Shown piece by piece: positions 8,645-16,929 of a stretch of DNA of 39,562 nucleotides. Below the pieces are notes generated by a model, which saw only the letters and a list, made by a program, of their open reading frames with translations, made no database searches and was not told the DNA's origin. Numbering within the stretch: the first letter of the stretch is position 1; each line of letters begins with the position of its first letter. The stretch is taken from NCBI GenBank assembly GCA_937921775.1, contig CAKZUK010000250.1, positions 1 to 39,562 of the forward strand. Reading direction: 5' to 3'. The DNA comes from an uncultured Saprospiraceae bacterium (GTDB lineage: Bacteria > Bacteroidota > Bacteroidia > Chitinophagales > Saprospiraceae). The translations under genes were made by a program, and so were the position numbers.

Positions 8645-9652
8645 TTAACTCTCTCGCAAAGCATAAGCTGCCCGCATCTTCCCATAAGTCCGTTCCGCCT
8701 GTGCATAATCCAAGGTCTGCTGCCCATCGGAAAAGGCTTTTTCAGGACACTGATGAACTTCCATAATCACTGCATCTGCACCAGCCATCACAGAGGCAAG
8801 TGCTACGGGCGCTACAAACTTTCGAACACCAATTCCATGACTAGGATCAGCAACTACTGGCAAATGGGTCTTCTCTTTCAACATTGCAATTGCATTGATA
8901 TCCATCGTGTTTCTATATGCTTTTTCATAAGAACGAATGCCTCGCTCACAAAGTAGAATTCTTTCGTTACCATTACTGAAAACATATTCTGCGGCATAAA
9001 GTAACTCGTCTATGGTTCCGGAAATACCGCGCTTTAGCATCACTGCTTTATCTGTTTTCCCAAGTGCATCTAGCAAATTGAAATTTTGAGCATTTCGGGC
9101 ACCGACTTGAAAGATATCAACGTAAGGAAGCATCGCATCTATTTGCTCTGTCATCATCACTTCCGTAATAATCTTCACACCATGAGCCGAACAAATTTGA
9201 TGAAACATCTTCAGTCCTTCAATTCCCAATCCACGGAAAGAGTAGGGGGAGCTTCGCGGCTTGTATACACCGCCACGCATGATGTTCACGCCATTCGCTT
9301 TCAAATGTTTGACCACAGATTCCACCTGCTCCGGTGATTCAATCGAACAAGGTCCTGCCATGATTTCGAAATGACCGTCGCCAATAATTACGTTATCTCC
9401 CAAGTCAATCAAAGTGTTTTTTACCTTCCATTGGCGAGACACTAACTTGTAAGGGTCTGTCACTTTGTGAATATCTTTCACACCTTCCAAACAACCAATT
9501 GAGCGAATGTCAAAAGGCTTTTTGCCAATGCAAATCATATAGTGATCAAATTGAGTTTTTACCTCATTGCCTTCGTAGCCGATGTCTGTCAACTTGGATT
9601 GCAAGTTATTAATGGTCTCAGCGCTTATGTTTTTATCTAGTTGTACGATCAT
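8645..9652 (-). CDS. aroF: 3-deoxy-7-phosphoheptulonate (DAHP) synthase, type I beta
   Basis: 335 residues. It condenses phosphoenolpyruvate and erythrose-4-phosphate, the committed step of the shikimate pathway. The first 80 or so residues form the ferredoxin-like N-terminal domain typical of the AroF/AroG-Thermotoga-type enzymes, followed by the TIM barrel: IMAGPCSIES (metal-binding Cys), MRGGVYKPRSSPYSFRGLG (PEP/phosphate), EVMMTEQ, VGARNAQNF, LKRG, LCERGIRSYE, VADPSHGIG (metal His) and MEVHQCPEKAFSDGQQ. All expected active-site motifs are present. It is the last gene of the trp block, 172 bp from trpA. That spacer contains a palindromic repeat but no terminator, so co-transcription with trpFBA is likely. 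The N-terminal domain may bind an aromatic amino acid as a feedback inhibitor. Confidence 0.93.
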   Translation of the reverse strand: MIVQLDKNISAETINNLQSKLTDIGYEGNEVKTQFDHYMICIGKKPFDIRSIGCLEGVKDIHKVTDPYKLVSRQWKVKNTLIDLGDNVIIGDGHFEIMAGPCSIESPEQVESVVKHLKANGVNIMRGGVYKPRSSPYSFRGLGIEGLKMFHQICSAHGVKIITEVMMTEQIDAMLPYVDIFQVGARNAQNFNLLDALGKTDKAVMLKRGISGTIDELLYAAEYVFSNGNERILLCERGIRSYEKAYRNTMDINAIAMLKEKTHLPVVADPSHGIGVRKFVAPVALASVMAGADAVIMEVHQCPEKAFSDGQQTLDYAQAERTYGKMRAAYALRES

Positions 9653-9726
9653 TTTGTAAGAATTTTTATTTTTAATACCGGAATAAAACGGGTCAGCAGT
9701 TATATAATTTTAGTACTTGGATTTTA

Positions 9727-9817
9727 AATGTAAAATGTAAAAGCGAAAAATTTAAAATGTAAAAGCGAGATTCATTATCGTAGCTCCGCATAAGAAGAGC
9801 AAGGTTTACATTTTAAA
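9727..9817. repeat. Palindromic intergenic repeat (ATGTAAAA-type)
   Basis: The left side is built from repeated AAAATGTAAAAGCG words. A 13-bp perfect inverted repeat, TTTAAAATGTAAA at 9751-9763 and its complement at 9805-9817, encloses a 41-bp loop. It shares words with the elements at 22983 and 29240 but not their core. Confidence 0.6.
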
Positions 9818-9824
9818 GGAAATT

Positions 9825-10616
9825 TCATTTTTCCGTCTTTCCCTTCACCTCAGCTACAAACTGATGAACAATCCCTTCTAAGTCACCCACAGCATTTGTC
9901 AAAGCTTTAATAAAAGCAGATCCGATGATCGCTCCCTGCGCATGTGCACAAGCAGTATCGAAAGTTTCCTTATTGGAAATGCCAAAGCCAATCAGGCGAG
10001 CATTTTTCAAATTCATATTTTTAATCCGCTCAAAATAATCTACTTGAGTAGAGGAAATATCTTTCTTTGCACCAGTGATAGAGGCGCTCGAAACCATGTA
10101 AATAAAACCACGAGAAAGCGCATCAATTTTTCGAATTCGAGCTTCCGTGGTTTGGGGTGTGATCAGAAAAATAACATGCATGTTAGCAGCCTCAAGTTTT
10201 ACCTTGTATTCTGATTCATAAATGTCGATTGGTAAGTCAGGAAGTATCAGGCCATCAATACCAACGGTCTTGCATTGCGCAATGAAATCATCTATTCCAA
10301 ATTGCATCAACTGATTCAAATAGCCCATCAGTAATAAAGGCATTTTGGTAAAGGAGCGAATATCCGTGAGCTGTTCAAAAAGTAATTTCAAACTCATCCC
10401 GTTTTCTAAAGCCTTCGTTCCACTGGCCTGGATAGTAGGGCCATCAGCTAAAGGATCAGAATATGGGATGCCAATTTCCATCATATCTACACCCGCTTGA
10501 TCTGCCGATTTAATGATGTGGGCAGTGTCCTGTAAACTCGGATAGCCAGCGGTGAAATAAAGGTTTAGAATGCCTGACTTTTTGTTTGCAAATAATTGAT
10601 CAATTCTATTCTCCAT
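9825..10616 (-). CDS. trpA: Tryptophan synthase alpha chain
   Basis: 263 residues, the usual length. It cleaves indole-3-glycerol phosphate to indole and glyceraldehyde-3-phosphate, in complex with TrpB. Motifs: FTAGYPS near the start; [19 protein letters not shown] with catalytic Glu47 and Asp58; [32 protein letters not shown] (phosphate-binding); [10 protein letters not shown]; and [12 protein letters not shown]. The start codon lies inside the end of trpB (11-bp overlap), so the two are probably translationally coupled. Confidence 0.96.
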   Translation of the reverse strand: MENRIDQLFANKKSGILNLYFTAGYPSLQDTAHIIKSADQAGVDMMEIGIPYSDPLADGPTIQASGTKALENGMSLKLLFEQLTDIRSFTKMPLLLMGYLNQLMQFGIDDFIAQCKTVGIDGLILPDLPIDIYESEYKVKLEAANMHVIFLITPQTTEARIRKIDALSRGFIYMVSSASITGAKKDISSTQVDYFERIKNMNLKNARLIGFGISNKETFDTACAHAQGAIIGSAFIKALTNAVGDLEGIVHQFVAEVKGKTEK

Positions 10617-11793
10617 CAGGTAAATGTTTTACGTAAGTTGCTAAATCTTTATCTCCACGACCCGATAGGTTGATGACGATCACATCCCTTGGATTGTATT
10701 TTAATTTTGGAAGTGCGGCAAAAGCATGTGCTGTTTCCAAGGCAGGAATAATACCTTCTAGACGAGTCAATTCAAAGGCAGCATCTAGCGCTTCTTGGTC
10801 AGTAGCATTCACTACCTCTGCTCGTCCCTTGTCAATCAAATGTGCATGCATCGGACCAATGCCTGGATAATCCAGTCCGGCAGAAATAGAGTAGGGTTCT
10901 ACGATTTGCCCATCATCCGTTTGCATCAAAATAGTTCGTTGCCCATGAATAATTCCTTTGCTGCCCAGCACAGACGTCGCTGCAGAATGTCCAGAATGAA
11001 TGCCCAAACCTGCGGCTTCAACAGCCACCAATCTCGTAGATGTTTCGTCCAAATAATGATAGTAAGCACCCGCAGCATTTGAACCACCACCGACGCATGC
11101 GATGATCATGTCCGGATTTTCAGAACCCGTTTGCTCTTTTAACTGCCACTTCATTTCTTCGCTAATCACTGATTGAAAACGAGCGACCATGTCTGGATAG
11201 GGATGAGGGCCTACTACTGATCCAATGATGTAATGTGTGTTCACCGGATTGGCAATCCAATCACGAATTGCTTCGTTAGTAGCATCTTTCAAAGTTCGAC
11301 TGCCACTTAATGCTGGAACCACTTTTGCGCCAAGCATCCGCATCCGTGATACGTTAGGTGCCTGTCGCGCAATATCAACCTCGCCCATATAGACGATGCA
11401 TTCCATGCCCATCAATGCACAGACAGTTGCTGTAGCTACACCGTGTTGACCTGCACCAGTTTCGGCAATGATCCGAGTTTTACCCAAACGCATTGCCAGC
11501 AAAATCTGGCCAATGGTATTGTTTATTTTATGAGCGCCAGTATGATTGAGGTCTTCACGCTTTAGGTAAATCTTTGCTTGATACTTTTTAGAAAGTCGTT
11601 TGGCAAAATAGAGTGGACTTGGTCGCCCAACATAATCTTTTAGTAGCGCTTGAAATTCCTTTTGAAAATCAGCTTCTTCCATGATGGAGAGATATCTGTT
11701 TTGTAGTTCCTCTACATTCCCGAACAACATTTCGGGAACAAAGGCTCCACCAAACTCACCATAAAAACCGTTCTTATCAATTTGAAAGGTCAT
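10606..11793 (-). CDS. trpB: Tryptophan synthase beta chain
   Basis: 395 residues. This PLP enzyme joins indole and serine to make tryptophan. The N-terminus [14 protein letters not shown] is typical. The [15 protein letters not shown] motif contains the PLP Lys (Lys89). [26 protein letters not shown], the phosphate loop [10 protein letters not shown], and the C-terminal LSGRGDKD are all intact. It is of the short TrpB1 class that works with TrpA. It overlaps trpF by 17 bp and trpA by 11 bp, forming a tight trpF-B-A block. Confidence 0.97.
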   Translation of the reverse strand: MTFQIDKNGFYGEFGGAFVPEMLFGNVEELQNRYLSIMEEADFQKEFQALLKDYVGRPSPLYFAKRLSKKYQAKIYLKREDLNHTGAHKINNTIGQILLAMRLGKTRIIAETGAGQHGVATATVCALMGMECIVYMGEVDIARQAPNVSRMRMLGAKVVPALSGSRTLKDATNEAIRDWIANPVNTHYIIGSVVGPHPYPDMVARFQSVISEEMKWQLKEQTGSENPDMIIACVGGGSNAAGAYYHYLDETSTRLVAVEAAGLGIHSGHSAATSVLGSKGIIHGQRTILMQTDDGQIVEPYSISAGLDYPGIGPMHAHLIDKGRAEVVNATDQEALDAAFELTRLEGIIPALETAHAFAALPKLKYNPRDVIVINLSGRGDKDLATYVKHLPDGE

Positions 11794-12403
11794 ATTTGAA
11801 TTTTTTTATTAGTTCAATATTTTTTAATCCTGGCTCGATTTCGAAACCACTGTTGATGTCGATGCCGACACACTGAGGATGCTTGAATTTTTTAATGCTG
11901 GCGGCCATGCTAGCCTTGATGCCGCCACTTAATAAAAAAGGAGTGAAGCCAGTATACTTTTTTAAGATATTCCAATCGTAAGTGAGGCCATTACCTCCTG
12001 GATTTTTTCCTTTAGTGTCAAAGATGAAATAGTCGCAAGATCCTTCGTATTTTTGGGTGGACCCAAAATCGAAATTTTCATCTACTGAGAATGCTTTGAT
12101 GCTGATGAATCCTTTTGCTTTATAGCTTTCGCAAAATGCTGCTGTTTCCTTCCCGTGGAATTGAATGCCAGATAGCTTGTACTTTTCGATTCTTTCATTA
12201 ATGTATTCACTCGTTGCGTTTACAAATACACCAATTTTTTTTAGATCCTTATTTAAGCTTCCCGTTTGCGCAGAAAATTCTAATTCCGATTCCACATGTC
12301 TAGGCGATTTTTCATAAAAGATCATGCCCATCCAGTCTGGCGCTAGTGCTACCAGTTGTTGGATGTTGTTAGGATCTTTCATGCCGCAAACTTTTAGAAT
12401 CAT
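11777..12403 (-). CDS. trpF: Phosphoribosylanthranilate isomerase
   Basis: 208 residues, a stand-alone enzyme catalysing the Amadori rearrangement of PRA to CdRP. Motifs: start [12 protein letters not shown] with the catalytic Cys; [50 protein letters not shown] with the catalytic Asp; LLSGGIKA; and GIDINSGFE. It is the first gene after the 370-bp break that follows trpC, so it probably has its own promoter in that spacer. It overlaps trpB by 17 bp. Confidence 0.94.
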   Translation of the reverse strand: MILKVCGMKDPNNIQQLVALAPDWMGMIFYEKSPRHVESELEFSAQTGSLNKDLKKIGVFVNATSEYINERIEKYKLSGIQFHGKETAAFCESYKAKGFISIKAFSVDENFDFGSTQKYEGSCDYFIFDTKGKNPGGNGLTYDWNILKKYTGFTPFLLSGGIKASMAASIKKFKHPQCVGIDINSGFEIEPGLKNIELIKKFKYDLSN

Positions 12404-12774
12404 TTTTGTTTTTTTGAAAATTAAGATGTAAAAATTTGACTCAGATTATTTTATAGTTTGGGCTTTTGGAAGGGTGGGACCCACCCATCCACCGCCGCCA
12501 GGAATTTTCATCCTGCAATTTTTTTCAATTCAAGCATACCTCCGGCTCCCCTTCATGAGCCGTCTTCGGTACTAGGTTATGTGAAAATAATTTTTTAGAA
12601 CGTTCTATGCTAATAAGCGTCAAAAAGGCTGTAAATTCCATAAATAGGTTTTAAATATTTTGTTATTTGATGCTTCCTTTAATTCTTAACTATCTGAATT
12701 GTAGTGTTTTGTGGCAACGAAAAAAAAATTAAAAAAGCGACTGTTTTGATTTTTTCTAAAATACAGCCACTCAA
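12404..12774. other. Non-coding break inside the trp cluster
   Basis: A 370-bp spacer between trpC and trpF. At the trpC side is a strong terminator (12721-12771). The middle contains short palindromes: CGGCTC...GAGCCG at 12543-12562, and GGGTGGG-A-CCCACCC around 12472-12487. It looks like inserted repeat DNA. A promoter for trpFBA-aroF must lie here if the terminator is effective, but no clear -33/-7 pair was assigned. Confidence 0.6.
12721..12771 (-). terminator. Intrinsic terminator just after trpC
   Basis: On the minus strand AGTGGCTGT-A-TTTT pairs with AAAACAGTCGCT (12 pairs, two of them G-T, one bulge) around a loop of about 10 nt, followed by T6-AA-T9. It begins 3 nt after the trpC stop codon, so it should end the trpEGDC transcript. 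Confidence 0.75.
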
Positions 12775-13593
12775 TTATCGAGGTACACTCCCCTTAATTT
12801 CCTTCTCTAGCAATTCTATCGTCTGAATAAATTCACGAGAAGCCAAGGCAGGATCTGAAGTTTTCATAAAGGTTTCACCAATCAGAAATCCATCAAAGCC
12901 AGCCTTTTTCAATTCAAGAATCGACTCCGGATCACTAATGCCACTTTCCGATATCTTCATAAAATCATCCGGGATCATTTTGATCAATTCCAAGCTCTTT
13001 TTTATGGAAACATTAAATGTTTTTAAATCTCTATTGTTGACACCAACGATATCGATGTATTGATTTAGTTTACTAAACTGCTCCTCATCATGCACTTCCA
13101 TCAAGACTTCTAGGCCAAGTGACTTCGCAAATTTGGCTAGAGCTTCTACTTCTTCTTTCTTCAATATTTCAGCGATCAACAAAATGGTATCTGCTCCAAT
13201 TGATCGAGCTTCGATGATCTGATATTCATCAATAATAAAATCTTTTCGGAGAATTGGACAGAAGTTATACGTTCGTGCGGTTTCCAAATCTTTGTTAGAT
13301 CCGCCAAAGAATTGTTGATCTGTCAGGATGGATAAACCGGAGCAACCAGCCTGCATATATCCAATGGTGACTTCTTCCACTTTTGCATATGCGTTGATCA
13401 TATCTTTGGAGGGAGACTTGCGTTTGAATTCTGCGATGATACCTGTCTTGTCATCGCGTTGCAAATATTTCTTCATCGAAACGATAGGGGCATTGAAGTG
13501 TAGCGACTTTTCGAGTAGCTTACTTGGGTACAGCTCTTTTTTCTCGGCTACCTCTTTTATTTTGTTGTGCGTGATTAGAGTCAGGATGTCCAT
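12775..13593 (-). CDS. trpC: Indole-3-glycerol phosphate synthase
   Basis: 272 residues, a single-function TIM barrel that converts CdRP to indole-3-glycerol phosphate. Motifs: IIAEFKRKSPSKD with the catalytic Lys; SILTDQQFFGGS; ILRKDFIIDEYQI with the second catalytic Lys and the Asp; LIAEIL; LMEVHDEEQ; VGVNNRDLKTF; ISESGISDPESI; and GFLIGETFMK. The usual S-P-S-K-G reads S-P-S-K-D here, a small departure in the phosphate loop region. It is followed after 3 nt by a terminator, making it the last gene of the trpEGDC unit. Confidence 0.95.
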   Translation of the reverse strand: MDILTLITHNKIKEVAEKKELYPSKLLEKSLHFNAPIVSMKKYLQRDDKTGIIAEFKRKSPSKDMINAYAKVEEVTIGYMQAGCSGLSILTDQQFFGGSNKDLETARTYNFCPILRKDFIIDEYQIIEARSIGADTILLIAEILKKEEVEALAKFAKSLGLEVLMEVHDEEQFSKLNQYIDIVGVNNRDLKTFNVSIKKSLELIKMIPDDFMKISESGISDPESILELKKAGFDGFLIGETFMKTSDPALASREFIQTIELLEKEIKGSVPR

Positions 13594-13635
13594 AATTGGA
13601 TATTTTTGGTTTTGAAAATTTTTAATTAATGGTTT

Positions 13636-14631
13636 TTATTCTACACTGGCGATCAAACTTTTAAGGCAAGCTAGTGCCGCTCCAGAATCTAAGGATTCTT
13701 TCGCCTCAGCAATGCAATCCGCTATTGACTTAGTTACGTCAAACTGCTGAATGGCCATGCCCGCATTTGCATAAATTGCATTCCGTTGTGCCTCTGTTCC
13801 TTTATCTTCCAAAATCGAGCTAAAAATATGCGCTGCTTCAGCAACGGTGTCTCCACCAAAAAGGGCCTCTTGAGCAATCGTCTCAAATCCTAAATCTTCT
13901 GGTTGAAATAATCGATCCATATGATTCGACCGAATACTAAAGGCATCCGTCAACGAAATTTCATCATAGCCATCTAGTGAATAAACAACAGCATAAGATT
14001 TATCTTCTTCTTGTAAAATATAATGATAGAGGCGAGATAAGTGCATGTTGAAAACGCCAAGGAAACTTCGCGTTGGTCGTGCTGGGTTGACTAGTGGTCC
14101 TAGCATATTAAAAAAGGTTTTGAAACCTAGTGCTTTTCGGACAGGACCGACTGCTTTCATCGCAGGATGGAACAGAGGGGCATGTAGAAATACTATATTT
14201 GATTGGTCTAATTGGCGATTCAATACATCTTCGTCATTCGTAAATCGGTATCCCAAACTTTCCATTACATTGGATGAACCACTCACGCTTGACACGCCAT
14301 AGTTACCGTGCTTTGTCACTTTGTATCCAGCTCCTGCCACTACAAAGCAAGTGAGCGTTGAAATGTTGAAAGTATTTTTACCATCACCTCCAGTACCGAC
14401 AATGTCAATAGAGTCAACACCTCTGAAATCTACTTTTTTACCTAAAGTAAGTAAGGCATCTCGAAAACCCTGTAACTCTTCTTTGCTAATCGGTCGCATT
14501 TTAAAAACACTTAGAAAGGCTGCTAGATGTGCGTCATTGTATTTGGACTCACTTATTTCCACTAGCGTTTTTTTCGCTTCTTCACGACTTAGTTTCTTTT
14601 GCTCGAATAGTTGTTCTAGTAGTACTTTCAT
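13636..14631 (-). CDS. trpD: Anthranilate phosphoribosyltransferase
   Basis: 331 residues. It transfers phosphoribose from PRPP to anthranilate. Motifs: DIVGTGGDGKNTFNIST (PRPP loop); KHGNYGVSSVSGSSNVMESLG (anthranilate site, Bacteroidota-type variant); FLHAPLFHPAMKAVGPVRKALGFKTFFNMLGPLVNPA; and the C-terminal D-E-I-S-L segment. The start ATG overlaps the trpG stop in the sequence TAATG, indicating translational coupling. It is a separate protein, not fused to TrpG as in enterobacteria. Confidence 0.96.
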   Translation of the reverse strand: MKVLLEQLFEQKKLSREEAKKTLVEISESKYNDAHLAAFLSVFKMRPISKEELQGFRDALLTLGKKVDFRGVDSIDIVGTGGDGKNTFNISTLTCFVVAGAGYKVTKHGNYGVSSVSGSSNVMESLGYRFTNDEDVLNRQLDQSNIVFLHAPLFHPAMKAVGPVRKALGFKTFFNMLGPLVNPARPTRSFLGVFNMHLSRLYHYILQEEDKSYAVVYSLDGYDEISLTDAFSIRSNHMDRLFQPEDLGFETIAQEALFGGDTVAEAAHIFSSILEDKGTEAQRNAIYANAGMAIQQFDVTKSIADCIAEAKESLDSGAALACLKSLIASVE

Positions 14632-15230
14632 TATGCAGTCGCTTTTGCTTGAATTAATTTTTCGCTATACTCCAAGAAGTTTTTCAGCAAACCTTTACCT
14701 TCAGGTGTCAAAATACTTTCAGGATGAAATTGAACACCACGTACATTATGCGTCTTGTGTCGTAAAGCCATGATGATCCCATTTTGGTCTTCGGCAGTGA
14801 CTTCGAGACAATCGGGGAAGCCTTCTTTTTTTACAATCCAGGAATGGTATCGACCCGCTTCGTATGGTGTAGACAATCCTTTGAAAAGTACTTCTTCTTT
14901 GATAATGTTGAGGTGAGTCGCGATGCCATGATAAACTTTTTCTAAGTTTTCTAACTGGCCTCCAAATACTTCACCTATTGCTTGATGTCCAAGGCAGACA
15001 CCCAAGATTGATTTACTGCTGTGATATTTTTTGATGACGTCCATCGTAATACCTGCATCGGCGGGGACACCAGGGCCGGGTGAAAGTACGATAATGTCGT
15101 AAGCTCCAACTTCTTCCAGACTGATGGCATCGTTGCGAAAGACATCAACTTCTTCGGATGTTATTTCCGAAATGTATTGAACCAAATTATAAGTAAATGA
15201 ATCGTAGTTGTCTATTATTAAAATCTTCAT
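14631..15230 (-). CDS. trpG: Anthranilate synthase component II, glutamine amidotransferase
   Basis: 199 residues. This class I amidotransferase supplies ammonia to TrpE. Motifs: IIDNYDSFTYNLVQYI; LSPGPGVPADAG; GVCLGHQAIGEVFGG with nucleophile Cys79; RYHSW; and GVQFHPESILTPEG with His172 and Glu174 completing the triad. It could also serve a p-aminobenzoate synthase, as in some bacteria, but its place between trpE and trpD (9 bp after trpE, 1 bp overlap with trpD) argues for tryptophan synthesis. Confidence 0.95.
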   Translation of the reverse strand: MKILIIDNYDSFTYNLVQYISEITSEEVDVFRNDAISLEEVGAYDIIVLSPGPGVPADAGITMDVIKKYHSSKSILGVCLGHQAIGEVFGGQLENLEKVYHGIATHLNIIKEEVLFKGLSTPYEAGRYHSWIVKKEGFPDCLEVTAEDQNGIIMALRHKTHNVRGVQFHPESILTPEGKGLLKNFLEYSEKLIQAKATA

Positions 15231-15239
15231 GGTGTATAT

Positions 15240-16649
15240 TTATACAGTAATTTTTTCTGCTAGTTGTAATGCTTTTTTTAGTGCACCCAGTTTGTTTTTT
15301 ACTTCTTGCAATTCTTTTTCTTCATTACTTTCAGAAACGATGCCAGCCCCTGCCTGCGAGTAAAGGGTATTATTGATACTCAAAAAGGAGCGAATGATAA
15401 TGGCATGATTTACATTGCCATTAAAGTCGATGAAGCCAATACCTCCTCCGTAAAAAGAGCGGTTGGTATTCTCATACTCATTGATGAGTTGCAGCGCTTT
15501 GTATTTTGGTGCACCAGAGAGAGTGCCGGCAGGGAAGGTATCTCCAAAGACTTCAAAAGGATTGGTATTTGGAGGAAGCTCGCCTTCTACTTTTGAAACT
15601 AGGTGGATGACATGTGAGAAGTATTGAATTTCTTTTAGCTCTTTTACTACTACTTTTTTGCTGTGTCTACCCAAGTCGTTTCTGGCAAGATCAACAAGCA
15701 TGATATGTTCTGCATTTTCCTTTGGATCTTTGATGAGCTCTTGTGCGTTGCGGGCATCTTCGTCATCATTGCCGGTACGCTTATAAGTACCAGCGATGGG
15801 GTTGACACGAGCAGTGTTGCCTTTGATAACCAACTGCGATTCAGGTGAGCTTCCAAAAATATGATAACTTCCAAAGTCAAAATAGTAAAGGTAAGGAGAA
15901 GGATTGACTGAGCGTAAAACGCGATAAACACAAAAGTCATCACCTTGATATTGTTGTGCATATTGTCGAGATAAAACAATTTGAAAAACATCACCAACCT
16001 GACAATGATGTTTTCCTTTTGTCACCATGTTGCGATATTCTTCGTCGGTCAGGTTACTCGTTTCTTCGCCTTTTAGTTTGAACGGATATTTTGGAATAAG
16101 CTGATCGAAAACAATACGACGAATTTCTTCCAATTTACTAGTGTCGCCATCCAAACGATTTTCCGTAAGGTAAAGCTCCTCTTTAAAGTGATCGATGTTG
16201 ATGAGGTAGCGATAGAAAATATAGTGTACATCTGGAATGTCAATCTTGCGCTTTTCCAATGGACAGTCTAGTGTGTCAAAATATTGAATGGCGTCAAAGT
16301 TGGTATGACCAATAAATCCATTGACTGGTGGTGTTAGCTCAGTTTCGTGTTGAAAGCTAAAGCGTTTCATGAAATCCTGAAAAATACCAGCGAGCTGCAT
16401 GGGGCTGTCTAATATCGTTTTCTCTTTGCTACCATCGGGGAGATATAGGATAAGAACTTTTTGCTTGACTTCGATTCTGGCCAAAGGCTCAAAACCTATG
16501 ATAGACTGGCTATTTTCAGCAGATCGGTAGTCATTACTTTCGAGTAGGCAAGGGGAAAGAAAGCGATCTCTTATTTTTAGAAAGATGCTCACCGGAGTAA
16601 CTGTATCAGAGAGTAACTTTAGTGTATGAGTTGTGATATTGGTAGACAT
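15240..16649 (-). CDS. trpE: Anthranilate synthase component I
   Basis: 469 residues. It converts chorismate and ammonia to anthranilate. The N-terminal LLES motif (residues 35-38), followed by a conserved Ser and IGFEP, is the known tryptophan feedback site and is intact. Catalytic domain: GDVFQIVLSRQY, NPSPYLYYFDFG, GSSPE, RVNPIAGTYKRTG, HIMLVDLARNDLGR, DTFPAGTLSGAPKYKA and YGGGIGFIDF. It is the first structural gene of the trp operon. The ATG lies about 70 nt after the attenuator hairpin and about 130 nt after the end of the trpL leader ORF, so expression is likely set by tryptophan supply as well as by feedback inhibition. Confidence 0.96.
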   Translation of the reverse strand: MSTNITTHTLKLLSDTVTPVSIFLKIRDRFLSPCLLESNDYRSAENSQSIIGFEPLARIEVKQKVLILYLPDGSKEKTILDSPMQLAGIFQDFMKRFSFQHETELTPPVNGFIGHTNFDAIQYFDTLDCPLEKRKIDIPDVHYIFYRYLINIDHFKEELYLTENRLDGDTSKLEEIRRIVFDQLIPKYPFKLKGEETSNLTDEEYRNMVTKGKHHCQVGDVFQIVLSRQYAQQYQGDDFCVYRVLRSVNPSPYLYYFDFGSYHIFGSSPESQLVIKGNTARVNPIAGTYKRTGNDDEDARNAQELIKDPKENAEHIMLVDLARNDLGRHSKKVVVKELKEIQYFSHVIHLVSKVEGELPPNTNPFEVFGDTFPAGTLSGAPKYKALQLINEYENTNRSFYGGGIGFIDFNGNVNHAIIIRSFLSINNTLYSQAGAGIVSESNEEKELQEVKNKLGALKKALQLAEKITV

Positions 16650-16717
16650 AAGTTATGTACTAATTTTAAGCGTATTTGTTGCTTTTTATCGCTTGAATTA
16701 CTGAGGTAGGGGCATAG

Positions 16718-16756
16718 AAAAAGCGGCCTACCGAGTGTCTCGATAAGCCGCTTTTT
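16718..16756 (-). terminator. trp attenuator hairpin
   Basis: On the minus strand AAAAAGCGGC pairs perfectly with GCCGCTTTTT (10 bp), with an inner CGAG-ACA-CTCG stem, ending in a T5 run. It lies 22 nt after the trpL stop and 68 nt before the trpE start. The apical ACACTC is complementary to GAGTGT in trpL codons 17-18, offering a competing antiterminator. The hairpin is nearly symmetric, so it is also the only visible terminator after the TonB receptor gene. Confidence 0.8.
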
Positions 16757-16777
16757 TTGTTTCAAATAAATGAATAG

Positions 16778-16840
16778 CTAAACCTTACACTCTGTTTGCG
16801 TAAAATTCAACCACCACCAATTTGTATTTAAATGTTGCAT
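16778..16840 (-). CDS. trpL: trp operon leader peptide with three Trp codons
   Basis: A 20-codon ORF with ATG at 16840-16838 and TAG at 16780-16778. Codons 8-10 (16811-16819) are TGG TGG TGG, so the peptide contains N-W-W-W-L. An intrinsic terminator follows and then trpE, the classic arrangement for ribosome-mediated attenuation. With enough charged tRNA-Trp the ribosome reaches the stop codon, the terminator forms and transcription stops. When tryptophan is short the ribosome stalls at the WWW codons and frees GAGTGT (codons 17-18) to pair with the terminator apex. The start has only an A-rich upstream region and no Shine-Dalgarno sequence, as usual in Bacteroidota. Confidence 0.85.
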   Translation of the reverse strand: MQHLNTNWWWLNFTQTECKV

Positions 16841-16858
16841 TTATTCTTAATTATAAAA

Positions 16859-16889
16859 GCAAGGTATGCCTTTTTGTACTTTGTTGCAA
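16859..16889 (-). promoter_or_regulatory. Candidate trp promoter
   Basis: Read on the minus strand: TTG at 16889-16887, a 20-nt spacer, then TACCTTGC at 16866-16859, a partial match to the Bacteroidota -33/-7 consensus (TTTG and TAnnTTTG). It would start transcription shortly before trpL. The match is imperfect. Confidence 0.4.
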
Positions 16890-16929
16890 GATACGGCTCC
16901 ATTATTTTCCAAATGATTGCCCCATCCCA

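Noticed and set aside
12446..12511. Possible second leader peptide upstream of trpF (21 codons, one Trp codon, AGG before ATG)
   Set aside because: Only one Trp codon, glycine-rich sequence overlapping a GGGTGGG/CCCACCC palindrome, and no terminator hairpin between it and trpF.
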